The notes beneath the pieces were generated by a model. The model worked only from the letters and a program-made list of their open reading frames with translations. It was not told where the DNA came from and ran no database searches. DNA of 64,000 bases from Paragonimus westermani (lineage: Eukaryota; Platyhelminthes; Trematoda; Plagiorchiida; Troglotrematidae): assembly GCA_008508345.1 (NCBI GenBank), contig QNGE01000292.1, forward strand, positions 1 to 64,000, read 5' to 3'. Numbering within the stretch: the stretch's first letter is position 1; each line of letters starts with the position of its first letter. The translations under genes and the position numbers were made by a program. Positions 1 through 12,386 of the stretch are shown here, one piece after another.

Positions 1-2012
1 CCACAATTATAGTAACTACACGAGCACAAACGTTAAAGAATGGTCAGATTAGAGCAAGGCAACCTTTCGAAAAAACCAACACGAAATCACTCGCAATAGA
101 CAGATAGTGACTGTCGGTGGAAAACATTCGCTTTAATGTTCAAGTAGTCGTATCCGAACATCCCCCCATCAAAAGTAACAGTTCACGTCGTTGATTTAGT
201 TGAGCTGTTTAGCGTGCCACTCTGCAAACTTTTGAACAAGGCTCATTTTTCGTGCTAGATGAACTCTAAAGGCTTCTTAGTGAGCAAGGGATTTCGACGA
301 GCTGAATGATTACATGCAACACGTGACGCAAAGTACAAGGGGAACGGCTGGATAGCACCTCGCATGATGCGAGGTTTGTCCTTGCGGTCCAGAGGAGTTT
401 AGTTACTAAGATTCCTTATTGTCCAAAACGCTGTATCTCAATAGGTATTTATTTCGTAATTCCAGGAACGTCCCACAATGGGAACGAATGTTTATCTATA
501 ACAACACTACCGCTGGCATATCACTACTTCGGCGACTCACCTTAACCGGGTCTGTTTTGACGAGAACTGTCTAATTTAACAACTGTGACCTTTACATGGA
601 AAGGGTTTAACTGTTAGAAATCAATCGCCCTCGCATTCGTCTTCCCAAGAGGTGTAGAGACCACATTACCCGCACCAGCTGATCCCGCTTAGTGACACTC
701 AGGGCAAACCCTTCCTAGATCAACCACAGCAATCAATATATTTTCAGGAATTAGACAACGAACCGCACCCGCGATGGATTGAAAATAATCCTCACCTACC
801 CCTTGGTGCATGCGAATGACCTCCTATCATCCTACCATTCAAGCTAACTTTGATGCTGTCGAACAATGGTTACAGTAGTCCTCATTAATAACGGCAAATG
901 TGCACACATGCTTCTCGGTGGACATTCGAAAAACGGGCTCACCACACGCGGTTTCGAGAGCTTTGAAGGTTATCACAGCGCACCTGGAGAGAGATATAAG
1001 AATAAGACTGTAGCCCATTGTATTTCTCTTACCACAATGGAAAGTTAGCTGAAAAGGGCTATGCGCATTGAGTGTGATAAAACAGGCAAACTTCCAAAGC
1101 CTCTACGGAGTCTATTTCGGATCTATGATTGGGTAGTCTGACTCAATGGTATTTACTGCCCTTAAAGAGAACACAGGCGTTGGACCGTACTCAGCGAGCT
1201 TCTAACGAAATGGTATCATGCAATCAAAACATTGCATAGCAGTGTCGGATGGGAATCCTTAGTATTCGCCCACTCAATCAGCGAAAACCTTCAGGCGGTT
1301 TACTTTTTGCTTGTCCTCCATCTGTAGGCCTCACGGTCGTTGCTAACGCTCTCTCTAGGTGGAAATTTAAGGCATGGCCATATGCGTATCTGATTATCCG
1401 AGATAAGCAATCCTTGGTCGTTATTGTATCGTTTCCTCGATGACGCTTTGTTCCTGAAGAGTGGTGCTATACTAGTTTTTACATTAATAATTTTCGGAAA
1501 AAGTCACGCCTGCAGGACATCGGATGAAAATTGAACCAACCCGGGGGACATGAATTTCCAACCTGACACCTGGGCATCAATCACGGAATCTTAATGAGTC
1601 TCTTCGAAGATCAGGTCAACGGTGTTCTGAGCAAAAAAGGAGTCAATCTTAGGGCAAGCAGGTCACCTAGAGAAAAGATGAGCCGGAACACCACAGTCAT
1701 ATTCAACAAATCAAAATAACAACAGAGCTATACGGGAACACAGGGGACAAAAATACTGCGGGACTGAAAGAAGAAACTGTTCGACCATATAAAAGCACCT
1801 TAACAAGGTCAAAATAAGCATAGGAATTAATCCGAGACTTTAAGTCTTCTCCTATACGAGACGTCGAACTTCGAAGAATCGCTTGAGATAGAACACCTGC
1901 CCGATGCTCATTGTAATTATCAACAACGCTTCGAATGCGGCCCAAACGACGACCCGGAAGTTAGTGTTTTGATTGACTGAAAAATGAATTTAGTGAACAA
2001 ATATATGCATAC
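1..2012. other. No recognised gene; left-edge flank of the tmed2 gene
   Basis: The p24 gene on the minus strand leaves a donor (GTATGC) at 2012, so this stretch should hold its next intron and perhaps its final exon. That exon encodes the transmembrane helix and cytoplasmic tail in this family. I searched both strands for the expected Asn-rich loop, hydrophobic helix and FF/RR-type tail and did not find them. The open frames here (60-80 codons) have no recognisable domain and look like chance. Confidence 0.5.
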
Positions 2013-2546
2013 TGTTCCAGTGTATGTTGGTACGAAGAGCAACGTAGTCCATTTCCAACTTCACAGATTCGACTGAATGAGACAGCTCATTTATCATTGT
2101 GACAAGTTTCTTGTGTGCCTCTAAAAATATGGAGTGTGAAGAAATTTTTTTACCATCATCTTTCTCATCGCTCTTCAGATGATCCTCTTCAATTTCCATA
2201 TCGAAGAGCACAACTTTTGGAGTTAAGGAACTCATTTTATTGCCAAAGCAATACTTGTAATCACCATCTTTATTGGCAATAAACTTCGGACGGCCATTTG
2301 CTTTTTTTACTTCGCTGTATATCGTGCTACCATCTGGCGCGTAAATCTGACGTAAGTAAACCAAACATTCCTTACATGAGCATCGATGTCTAAAAAGCCT
2401 CCTTCGGCCACCTCGAAATGCAATATCACTGCTTGGCCTTTGGTAACTCGTTCGTAAAAGCATTCCTCAGCATTGGCATCAATATCCACGTAGAAACCCA
2501 AACACGACGAGAGGGAAAACACCAAACCGAACACCAACAGCCACAT
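2013..2546 (-). CDS. TMED2: TMED2-like p24 family cargo receptor, first two exons (partial)
   Basis: Two exons read from right to left: 2546-2376 (57 codons from the ATG) and 2346-2013 (111 codons plus one base), separated by a 29-nt intron (2347-2375, GTAAGG...CGTCAG) that keeps phase 0. The protein starts with a hydrophobic signal peptide ([17 protein letters not shown]) and continues with the GOLD domain hallmarks: AEECFYERV near residue 24, [12 protein letters not shown] near 44, the YAPDG turn, [18 protein letters not shown] with the second conserved Cys, and then the acidic linker and coiled-coil heptads. These match the p24-beta (TMED2) subfamily, type I membrane proteins of COPI/COPII vesicles that move cargo between ER and Golgi. 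The transmembrane helix and tail exon lie beyond 2012 and were not found. The upstream in-frame Met at 2588 would put 14 polar residues before the signal peptide, so I chose the Met at 2546. Confidence 0.95.
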
Positions 2547-5500
2547 CGAAAATATCTCAAATATCGCGCACTGGGCGGAATAAGGCAAACTGGTTCAATG
2601 TGCAATTCAGCGACTCAGCTATTAATACACGAGTTTGAGGCAGAGACCCAAGGTTTCAGGTTCCATTGGGTTTTTCTTGCTCAATTTTAAGCAAGTATCT
2701 GTTGATCTGAAGGACGATATTTGAAAACAGGTCGTAGCACCGGTCTTTGGGATAACAGTGAATACCAAGATCATAGTAAGATAACTTGTATAATAAATTT
2801 TCAGGTAAATGAGGATCAGGAAAAGCTCCAGAACTATTTTTGGAAGCACTGTTGATGACTTAAGAACGAAGGCTGCTTCAATGGTTAATAAACTTATCAG
2901 AAAAGGACTGCTGTCTAAGGAAGGTCTGAGAGAGAGGCTTAAAAATCTTCCTGTTACTTCCTCGCAGGCAGTCATCATTCGCTACAGTGAAGAACTATCC
3001 TACGAGACCCATCCTAACAAATAAGTGTCCGAAAATCAAATCACTTTGGAGTCTTCGAAATTCAAGTGGGTGTAAATGGAGAATTTTAAGTCGAGACTCG
3101 TACGCGACATTTTTTAGGTCGCTGACTAGCTCGGTAGCCGCGCACTGAACAGGCCCAATAGCTATTATGTATTTCTTCAGATCGATATACACGACCTGAT
3201 TAGCATACTCAAAGAGCGGTCTTATATGAACCCCGTAAATCTAAGCTACGGTGGGTCGTGTTTGTCAGAGGACTGGAAGCTACCAACGACCGTGGGTGTC
3301 GGGAGATATTTCTGGGGGAAAATTGCAGAGCCCCCACTTTCTCTCGGGAGGAGTCAGCCCGGTAAACTAGCTACCCAGGGACACTCAGTTCACTGTCACC
3401 GATGTCATTTGTAAGCCAGGTGAGAAAGAACATGTGGATTTAGGTTTCACGGATTAACTGTGTGATTTTCGGCAATTTATTGAACAGACTTGGAGAGTTT
3501 GCATACATGCACCTGAAGGCTGCCAACTCGTTGGACCTCGCAAGACAAGAGAAAGGAGAGTGCAAGGAAGGGCTTAGGAAAACAGACATAGAATCGAGGA
3601 GAGTGGCGGGGTTCGACTGGGTCTATTCCCCCGGGCTGTCCTAATGGCCCTCCTTTGGGGCTGCGGGTGCGACATCACCACTTGTGCGTATGTCATTGAC
3701 CCTATAAAAACCCTGACCAAAGCTCTTGGTGTCGTAACTTGCGACCTCTGTTCTCCTGTTAAATTCCGCTACTTGGAAGGGTGTTTGGACGTTTTCACCC
3801 ACGGAGAATTTGAACTCTTCGTCTGCTGGGTGTTGTGCTTGAAAGAGGGCAATACGAGCAGTGTTATGGGACCAAGGAGAGAAATGCATAGTGGAGCGAA
3901 CTGAGGAAGCGCTGGGTGAGCTGCAGGTGGTGGCCCCAGCAAGCTACTTCCGTTCCACATTCTTGGGAAGAAGAATTTTCTGGGGGCTGTTTGGTAGGTT
4001 TTGGGATAGTTGACTCTGACGGCAGTTTTTGTGCGGTTTCAGTGCCCCCAATACTCGTGCCGGCGCTTGGGGGGTTCATCATTGAAATGATCACACAGAC
4101 GGTGTCTCCGCTTTCCACAACAAGCACAGGAGTCTGAGGGGATAATTCGGGAGCAGAAACTACGATATTAGTCTCCGTTTGTAGCTTCTGGTTTGCCACA
4201 TTTAGTGACAATCTTGGTCTGCTGCTCGCGTCTCACCGAAAGCGATCGATAGATACGCGTTTCAGATGAGCGGTGACGGGCTTCGAATCCACTGCGTTTC
4301 CCACCACGTTCTCGTGGCTGAGCATGGGTGGCAAGGTTACCAAAAGGCCAAGTGACTTTTGGGTGTGTTGACACGCAGCTTGCTCGTGAGTAAATGGTTT
4401 GTGACGTCCGGAGAAAACGAAGATGTTAGGGCTGATTTAGCCGGCTCGGTTGGAGACGTGGGGAAGCGGCCAAATAGAACAACCCTCCTTTCTCTCAGAG
4501 CTTGCCGCTTCGTTTTTACTGCCGTCCCTTTTATGTGTACGGTTGACAGAGCAACCGCCGTTTTGGTGATTGCAACACCAAGGAGGGCCAGCCTATGTAC
4601 TCATTTGAAGACTGTATTTGCAGTTCCATTTTAGGCAGAGTCCGTTCGTACTTCTCTATCCCACTCTCCATGGAAGAAATGGAAGAGGAGCTCAGCATTT
4701 GTAACCATAGGTTTTGTGTGCCACTCCACTTGTCGCGGTGCGTGTGTGGTCAGTCAGCGAAGGAGCGGTGCCTTGGCTTTCAGCATACCTCCGGTTCATG
4801 CAGATAGAATGGATAGATGGAGAAGCTAACTGCTTCTACAGGTGTTCGTTGAGACCAGCGCATTTGAGCTGATACCACTTCTGACACTGATAGAACTGCA
4901 CACCGTTTTGTACAGACCTTGTGCACTCGTACATGCCATGGATGCTCGTTACCTCGAATAGTGTCTGCCAAGTCCCAGCACTGCCTGATCTAACAGGCTT
5001 CACTGTCAACGGGAACCAGCAACATACAGAATGAGACAGTTAGTTTCCGCTACTTCAGGGAAAAACGGACACGACAAAGCGGAAAATACCAGATACAGTG
5101 TCACCCAAATGACGTAACGAATTGGCATGTTATTCGACAAACAATAACAGTAATCGTGTGCAATTTTCTGATGCACAGGGTATCAGTATGACAGGAATAT
5201 AGGTGGACAATAACGGGACTTGGTTTGCTTTCGTAAAATTTATCTGAAAATTCAACGGAATGAGAGTTATGTCAAGTTTGAGTTAAGCGGTACCAATACT
5301 CCTGTCGAAAATACATTGAATACGACACATTTTGCTTTATGTTGAAAAATGGTGTTCACACTTGTCTTAACGACATGCTATGGAGGCACATTCAAAGAGT
5401 CACAGACGGTTGTCCGCTTAGCAGCCCATATACATGGACAGATGTGTATTTAAATGGGGAGACCTGCAAATACATATGGTACATATGCCTGTGAATATAG

Positions 5501-5643
5501 AATCATGTAGGCAGACAATAAATATACACATCTGCCCATAATTACGTGAACTTTAATCCACACAACGTATACAATTAGCGCTGTGCAAATCGATATATTT
5601 ACGTTTCCCATTTACGTTTAAATATATACACTTCTGCATCGAG
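2547..5643. other. Intergenic stretch without recognised genes
   Basis: No family could be assigned. A 71-codon open frame at 2809-3024 (plus), preceded by TTTTCAG, encodes a basic, helical-looking peptide that I do not recognise; it could be an exon or chance. Around 4280 a GGCTTCGAATCC-like string resembles a tRNA B box and lies in an open minus frame (4168-4374), which could mark a decayed SINE, but no A box or tail was seen. The stretch 5420-5600 is rich in CATATG/TACATA-type repeats of no clear identity. Confidence 0.4.
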
Positions 5644-5922
5644 TGTAACGCGCAACCGAAACCAGGGAGCGCGCACGGATTGAATTTGAGTCGTGTGACG
5701 GGGAGTGCTGCTGTGTTGTCGGTGCCGTTTTAGCTTTCGTTTGTGTAAGTCGTGTGCATGGCTTACTGGGCCTTCGGTTCATGTTTGTTCGTATTGTTTC
5801 TCTTTTCAGAACTGTTGTACGAACCCCTACTTCGGAAGAGCGCTGGTGCGTCCATGTTGCCCGAAGGTTGGTCCGCGAAGTCACGGGCATCCAAAGTAGA
5901 GTCGGCCGGCCTGCATGTTACA
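5644..5922 (+). mobile_element. Solo-LTR-like repeat, copy 1 of 4
   Basis: A 279-bp unit starting TGTAACGCGCAACC and ending CATGTTACA. It is nearly identical to copy 2 (19209-19494) over its whole length and more distantly related to copies at 36609-36835 and 51884-52117. The TG...CA ends with a short inverted TGTAAC/GTTACA, the absence of internal coding sequence and the 5-bp duplication around copy 2 fit a solo LTR. The flanks of this copy (TCGAG left, CGGGT right) show no duplication. Open frames inside it of 64-125 codons are shadows and are shared between copies only because the DNA is. Confidence 0.85.
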
Positions 5923-8900
5923 CGGGTAATGTTCAATTGTGTGCCGTTGATATTCACGCATATTCTGGTTTCAGTTAATCCGACAATCAGAGAATTTGAC
6001 CGTTTATTGATTTTTTCTGGGTATGGAAAGAAACACACCCCTGACAGTGACAGTGGGAAAATTCAAACCGAATTTCGAGTTTTCCGCGCAAAAGGCACAG
6101 CCCTCACATTAAAACGGTACACTATATAATTTTTTCATGCGCTTTTATGCACCGCTCTAGTAACATTGTGCGTGCCTTTTATAAAAATACACTTCATTTT
6201 CAACTTCGTCAGCTGAAGTACGTTTATGACTGAAGATTCAGTGGCTCAATGGGGGGTGGTGAAAGATCATGATGGTCCTGGTTCTCTACGTAAGGGAGCT
6301 CCATTCCAAGGGGAGTTTACACGTCACAACTTTTCTTACTTGTACCAGAGGGCTGAGGTGTTGAAGATAAATGTGTATTCAGCCCCACTATACACGTGGG
6401 GCCATACGTGGGTAAACATGCACACAGCCATGCATAGTGAGGCACCTTGGGACTAAGATCAAGACTTATAATAACTGTGCAGGTCAATCTTAAACATAGC
6501 GACTTTATCGAGGCTTGTGCCATGCTCGGGCTAGGAGTTCCGGGCCTTTGCAGACCCGCATCGCAAAGAAGTTATGCCTACGCGCATGTTTGCCGTTCAG
6601 CTCTGAGGAATAACCTCTGTGTGATCTAATATTCATAGGTTCTGGCAGAGCTCTACATGGGCATTTTGGGGTCTTAAGTATACTGAATACCAATACTCTA
6701 TCGTCTTTTGGTCTGTGACTTTTATGAGAGAAAGGAAATACTCCATAAGGCTAGTGGAAGTAAGGTTTTGCACTCAGCCTCTAAAGTGATTTCGTCACAC
6801 ACCCCTGAAAATGTTCTAAAGTGAACTTGTCTTCTTATGGACAAAAAGGCCAGAGTGAAGCCTCTTGCTCGAGATGAGAGTGATCAAACCCGCTACATAA
6901 GTTTTTGAAACACGAGAGCTCGATTTCCCCAAAGAAGTGCCTTAGAGGAGCTGGCTAGTTTTTGGCGTTTGCCTCAATAGTAGACCTCGGTAAGGTGTGC
7001 TGCTGGCTGTTGAACATCGTTCCTACAAAAACAAACTGTGCAAACGTGGTGATTAACGAGGCAGCTATCTGTAAAAAGGTACGAGTGAAGAACAATCTGG
7101 ACAAGGAGATACAACCTTACACTTCCAAAGTTTCGTTAGCATAGCATCCGCTGAGGAAATCCCACCAGGATTGCCAAAATTGGCTACCGTAGCACAGTTT
7201 GACATGTAATTTTAAGTAAAATTGCTGTAGAAGTCAACTGGAGCTTCAATACCTTCACCATCTGAGCTAGTCGGCTGTCGCAGACCGGTTAGCTGGGGAC
7301 GCACCAGCTTTGCTTTCTCGGGTTTCTGATACGGACTCCCAACGGAATTTGGGATCATCAACAAAACGCTAAGTTAACCGTCTTCGGCAATCCGGTCAAC
7401 ATTTTGGGGCTGACTTGGTGTGCTGACATAGAACTCACAAATAAGCTTGAGGATCATATTGAACCCCTGATGTTCCAAACGAAGACCATGCTGGACGTTT
7501 GATGTGAACGGGCCGGAACCCAAATGGCTGTTGTGGCTTTCGGCTGGCCGTGAGGTGAAATGGCATTGAATAGCATGACTTCGCGGACACCGTCACTATA
7601 GCGGTGGCACATTTCGTCGACGACAACGATGAGTGAAGTTGTCTCACGAGGTATCAGCTAGGGATGGACATAGTGAATCTACACTCGTTCTTCCCGCATT
7701 TTTTGAACGTTTTTCAAGGTAGTCAGGTCATCATTGTGAATGAAGTCGAAAGTTACTACGGCCTGTTTGCTTGAGCCGAACTGGATGTTCACTACCCGGC
7801 TGTCTATCATCAGTTCCTCAACGAAGAAAATCCAGACAAGACAAAGCACGGTCTTTACATCATCTAGTATAGCGTGAGGCCTGAAGCTTCAACGGAGGCT
7901 GGGAATGTTTCAGACTTCGCGTCGATGGAGTTTTCTGGCACACAAGACTAGAGTTCAAGTTGTGGCAGGCCAGGATCGCCCGTTATTAGGATACGTGAGT
8001 AGCTCAGGGAGTAGATGCAGCTGAACATAGATAAGAATGGTTTGTCACGCACAGAGAGAGCATTGAGGCCGATAAACTAGGCCAACCAACAGTCTCTCTT
8101 GGTAGGATGGTGCGATGAAGCACTAGACTGATTCTGGGGTGGTGGTCAGGATTGGATGAGACGAAGGGAACTACTGACAACAAGAACAACAACACATATA
8201 CCCATAGTTTTATTATTCCCGAAGTGGGGTATGGCTACCATATAAACCTCAGCATCAAGATGACTTGGTGAAATCCATGATTAGATAGACCTATTTGAAG
8301 GAACTCGTTAGAGCAGCAAAGAGCACCGGGTTCGGTTAGTTTACTGAAAAGAATTTACGTGATGGTGTGGACCTTTATTTGAGACAGTGCAAATTGCTGG
8401 ATTTAAGAATGAGCTGAAATTTATAAAGGACGATGGACAACTTGACGGATTATCAACAGCTTTGGCTAAGCCGGCTCAGGTATCTTTTTAAAGACTACAA
8501 GTCCATTGATGGAGTCCATTAGCATGGAGCTTGTGCCAGACAATCGCTTCCTAACTTCTCACGTTCTTCTCTGGAACGAGTGGGATGGTGGGTTGTCTCA
8601 TTGGAGTCTGGAAACGCCCCTGGCGAAAACGTTCATATATATAGCTTTTGGGGCGGTCACGGTAATTTTCAGGGGCCGCGGTGAGGATTTTTCTGGAGCC
8701 AGGCTGAAGCGCCGAATGTACATCATTTTGCGAAAGCACATTTTCTAGCTTTTAGGTAAACACGAGAGACTTCCATTGAGTTACCTCGTGCTGGGTGTTA
8801 TTTCTACATATATCAGGCATATTTATGGTAATTGGCGTGCTGAAACGATCAACGGGCTTGGATTTTTCGCGATAAGCTGTCTTCACTGTCGTTCAGTCCA

Positions 8901-11611
8901 AGATATGTCGAGGTATATTGAGGCACCACCGAATGGACACAGTTTAGAGGTCTCTGGGAAACATCTTTAGCCTTTGGAGTAACTGCAATGGAGGCACGTG
9001 CGAGCTTTAGTTTGCTTACGCGTGATAAGTCAGGTTTTCTCGCCAGGCGGGTATTAGACGTGGGATCACGATACTGTATTTGGACTTGTACGGAAAGAAG
9101 AAGCCGAATCTCACGGTAGTGTTTGTCAAGTAGCTATATAGACGAATCAAGGTGCTCCAGAAGTCTTGTACTGTTAGGGTGTCCGAAGGGGCAGCGGAAT
9201 GCTTAGTTTCAATTACAGACCTACCGGTACCTACTTAATGCGGCGGCGACTGCTCACCAGTCATAATGGACTCATGCTTTTTGGGACGTTTGAGTATAAT
9301 GAGGCTTGTTGGCTGTGGCGGCAACATCTGGAAGAATGCTGATTTCGCTTGTTGCCTCACCATTGGCGACTACCGAAGTACTAGTGGTGCCTACTGAACC
9401 GGTAGATAGCCGCCAGAGGATTGTTGAAGTAGCTGCTTGTATGAGTGTTTGATGATTGTTATGTGTTAATAGAATGTTGGTGGCCACGTTTCCTGCTCTA
9501 TTTATTCCCCTCTTATTGATTCTTCTCCTTACGTTGGAATTCTTTATACCGATTAGGAGCCTTTCTTACGATCTGACACTACCACTCATGTTACGCGCGT
9601 GACAACTCATTTCTCCTATGAATGTGGATCTTGATGTATTATTAAATCTTGATATTGTTTACTTGTAAAACTTGTTTCCGCGTAGTTTTTCTTCCTTACT
9701 TTCCTTTGCCGGACCTTTGTTTATATGTACCCCGGTTTCATTTTCGCCTGACCGCTTCGCCATTACATGACTGTTGCATTCGGTCATATTTACGTGAACC
9801 GTTAATCTCGGGACTTGTGTACTTGGTGGATTCAATATCGAGGTTTGTTGCTGTCTTCCACTATTTGGTTTATCATATTGTTTTTTGACATTAGCACCTT
9901 ATTTATAAGAAACTCGCCAATACGACCGTCTTCCTTTTTGGATCCGAATTGGTTGCTCGACAGACTCAGAATTTATAGACGCTCGTCACTTACAGACGCG
10001 ACTATCGTGGATCCAGCGTATCGATAGACGTTGCGAGAAGACTAAGCGTTGCTCGAACAACCACTGGTCGTCCGGCATTAACGAGGATCGCCAACTATCT
10101 CAGATGAATTAGATCCAGCCCCGTTCGGCTGCCATCGACAAGTGGTACTGCTCCAGAAGGACACCAAGGGAAGACGTATGCAATTGTGCGTCACAGCGAA
10201 ATCATTGCAACGCCTGGTCCCCCATGTGAACAAACTTGGATTTCGGACTACGAGACGACCATTCAAGCGTTATGCAATATGAACGAGCCACTTTAGTGAG
10301 AACTATCGAATAAGGTCGTGGTAATATCGGAATGTCACAAAAACCTAATGGTTTGAAACACAGATAGAAGCAACCAACTGTGGGAGAGGGGAAAATACTT
10401 GGATGTATAGTCAAGTACGAGGATCCTACAAAAAGAGAAGAGGACCAACAACAACCCATCTTCAGATATGCGTCGCGTGTGTCTGTGTGGCACATCAGCG
10501 ACTTTCCGGTCTACAGATGAGACGTCCAAATTCTACAGTGAACACAATACAAAGAGGGCTGACCGAGATGAACTGACTACTCGCGCACTACACGGAACGC
10601 ACGCAGCACACGCAATCCATGGATTACCGGAACAACGACGCAAGCAGTTAAAAAGAGGTGTATTGTGGCATGAAACAAAAACAGCCGGGCCCAAAGTCAT
10701 AGGGTGAAACAAAATGCATATTTACAACGTCAAAGCGACTACCTACCGAACAATGGTCTTGTGTTAGATGCAATGTCATCCGTGGAAGCAGAAAATAAGG
10801 AACAAAGTGCGCAAAAGCCAAACAGAAGAGTGACAACGTTTCACTTTATTAGAAAGTACTTCAGCAAGATGGCACATGTAAACGTAAAAATAAGTTATAA
10901 ACATGGCGGTCACGTTAAGCAAATGAAGTTTCCGCATATCGTTCCAATCTTCACATTTGTTGGTGAACAGGTTTCCTTCAAACTCACTGTTCACAGAAGA
11001 GTTCTTGGTTCGCAATTTTAGCGATTTTCTAACACCTAACACTGAGCTCCTTATGTTGCGTACGGGATTATTTTTCTAACATCATCCGTTTCTGCCTGCT
11101 GGCATCAAATTCTTTTCTGGTGTAGTGGCCCTTTCAACCCACCGGAACTCACTTTCTGCTGGGCTGCTCCATTTTCATCAGAGCGAAGTTCGTCCCATTT
11201 ATACACGCACCTGTATTTCTGTTCATCACTGCGGTAATTCACGGATGCTTTAGCACTTATCTACTCGTCGTTATATACTTCTGCGAAGTGGGTGAACTCT
11301 CATAATTTTGGACAGCGACTTCTATCGTTTACTTTTTGGCTTCATTAACACGACCCGTCGAATATTGACCATAAAGCGTAACGCACTTTGGGCTAAAATA
11401 TTCTGAACGTAACTGGTACATCCCCAAACTGTTATTTCAAAAAACTCAGACCGTGCGTGAAACCACGGTGAACGAAAAATGAGGAAAGAAGTTTCTCATA
11501 TATAATTCAACCTCTTTCATCTTATGCCACAGAATAAAACGAGGATGTATTAGAATGTGTTTGTTTTGGTTTACTTATGACGTTCTAGAAGAAAAACCCA
11601 TATGACGCCAT
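5923..11611. other. Long stretch without recognised genes
   Basis: I translated the longer open frames on both strands (for example 7435-7647 minus, 8506-8748 plus, 9649-10027 plus, 10468-10707 plus, 10704-11021 plus, 10776-11042 minus) and recognised no domain, splice pattern or transposon motif. Some may be badly decayed repeats. No tandem repeat or structured RNA stood out. Confidence 0.4.
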
Positions 11612-11809
11612 TGTATCGTAAATCAGAAGGGAAGTCGGGGGTAACGAGCGTAAACCGGAATGTGTGCGATCTGCCCAGTGGAAGTGCAAAAGGAAAATTA
11701 ACTAAGTGAAGGAGCTGAAATTAACCCAGTAATAGTCGCAAGGTATCACGCAAGCGCTAGTAGCCAATCAGATAAGAGATGAAAGTTTTGGTCTTGTGGA
11801 GAATGTACA
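11612..11809 (-). repeat. 3' LTR of Gypsy element A
   Basis: A 198-bp segment matching 18328-18524 in the same orientation, with long shared blocks such as AGCGCTAGTAGCCAATCA and a shared block around GTATCACGC/ATATCACGC. In element sense the shared block reads TGATTGGCTACTAGCGCT, which contains an ATTGG (inverted CCAAT) string of the kind found in LTR promoters. The two copies have clearly diverged, with many substitutions and small indels. Confidence 0.75.
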
Positions 11810-12386
11810 ACCACTGGGGGTATCCGATTTGGATTAGCCTGTCACAGTGACCGAAGCCAAAGGACGCCTGCGCTTAGACATCACTGCAATTGGTTTGTGC
11901 TGCACCGCTTGCAGTTCCACCCACACACCACATATCCCGTGTAACCCCGAAGAAATAAGACCAGGAGTTGTGCCAGTGGAGCCTTTGTGTCCAGCCGGCC
12001 AATGCCGGTTAGCCAGTTGGTTGGCTAATAAGGAAAGGAAAGTCTTATCTCTCGGAAGCCAAACAGAAAGAGGTTGCAATGACGAGATCTGAACTAAGAG
12101 GACAGATTTGTGAATTTTAATACAAGAAGCATTGCAGTATAGGATTGCAGGTTGGTGCATTCCAGAGAAGATAGGGATGAAAAGCAAAATTCTCATTGAA
12201 CTACGAAAAGCTTGTCAGGTAATTCATCATACAATACACCAACAAAGCCGATGAAAGGATGAATAGAAGACCGCATAAACTCGAGTTTCTGAAAAGAAGA
12301 GCGGATTAGTTGTCAAAGACCAGGCTGTACGCCGATGCAGTCATTAACAGCAGCAGAATGATTATACTGGTATAACCTACCTGAGC
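11810..12386. other. Spacer between LTR and RTE insertion
   Basis: Should be the 3' untranslated part of Gypsy element A plus the 3' end of the inserted RTE. A 120-codon open frame on the minus strand (11834-12196) has no recognisable domain. No clear polypurine tract was seen next to the LTR. Confidence 0.4.

Noticed and set aside
2307..2588. 93-codon frame ending in [11 protein letters not shown]
   Set aside because: The last part reads through the 29-nt intron into the wrong frame; the real product splices at 2375/2347.
4260..4330. tRNA-like B box (GCTTCGAATCC)
   Set aside because: No A box, cloverleaf or second copy was found; too little for a tRNA or SINE call.
5705..6129. Overlapping open frames of 64-125 codons, repeated at 19270-19634
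   Set aside because: They lie in three frames over the solo-LTR repeat and recur only because the DNA repeats; no frame is conserved over the others.
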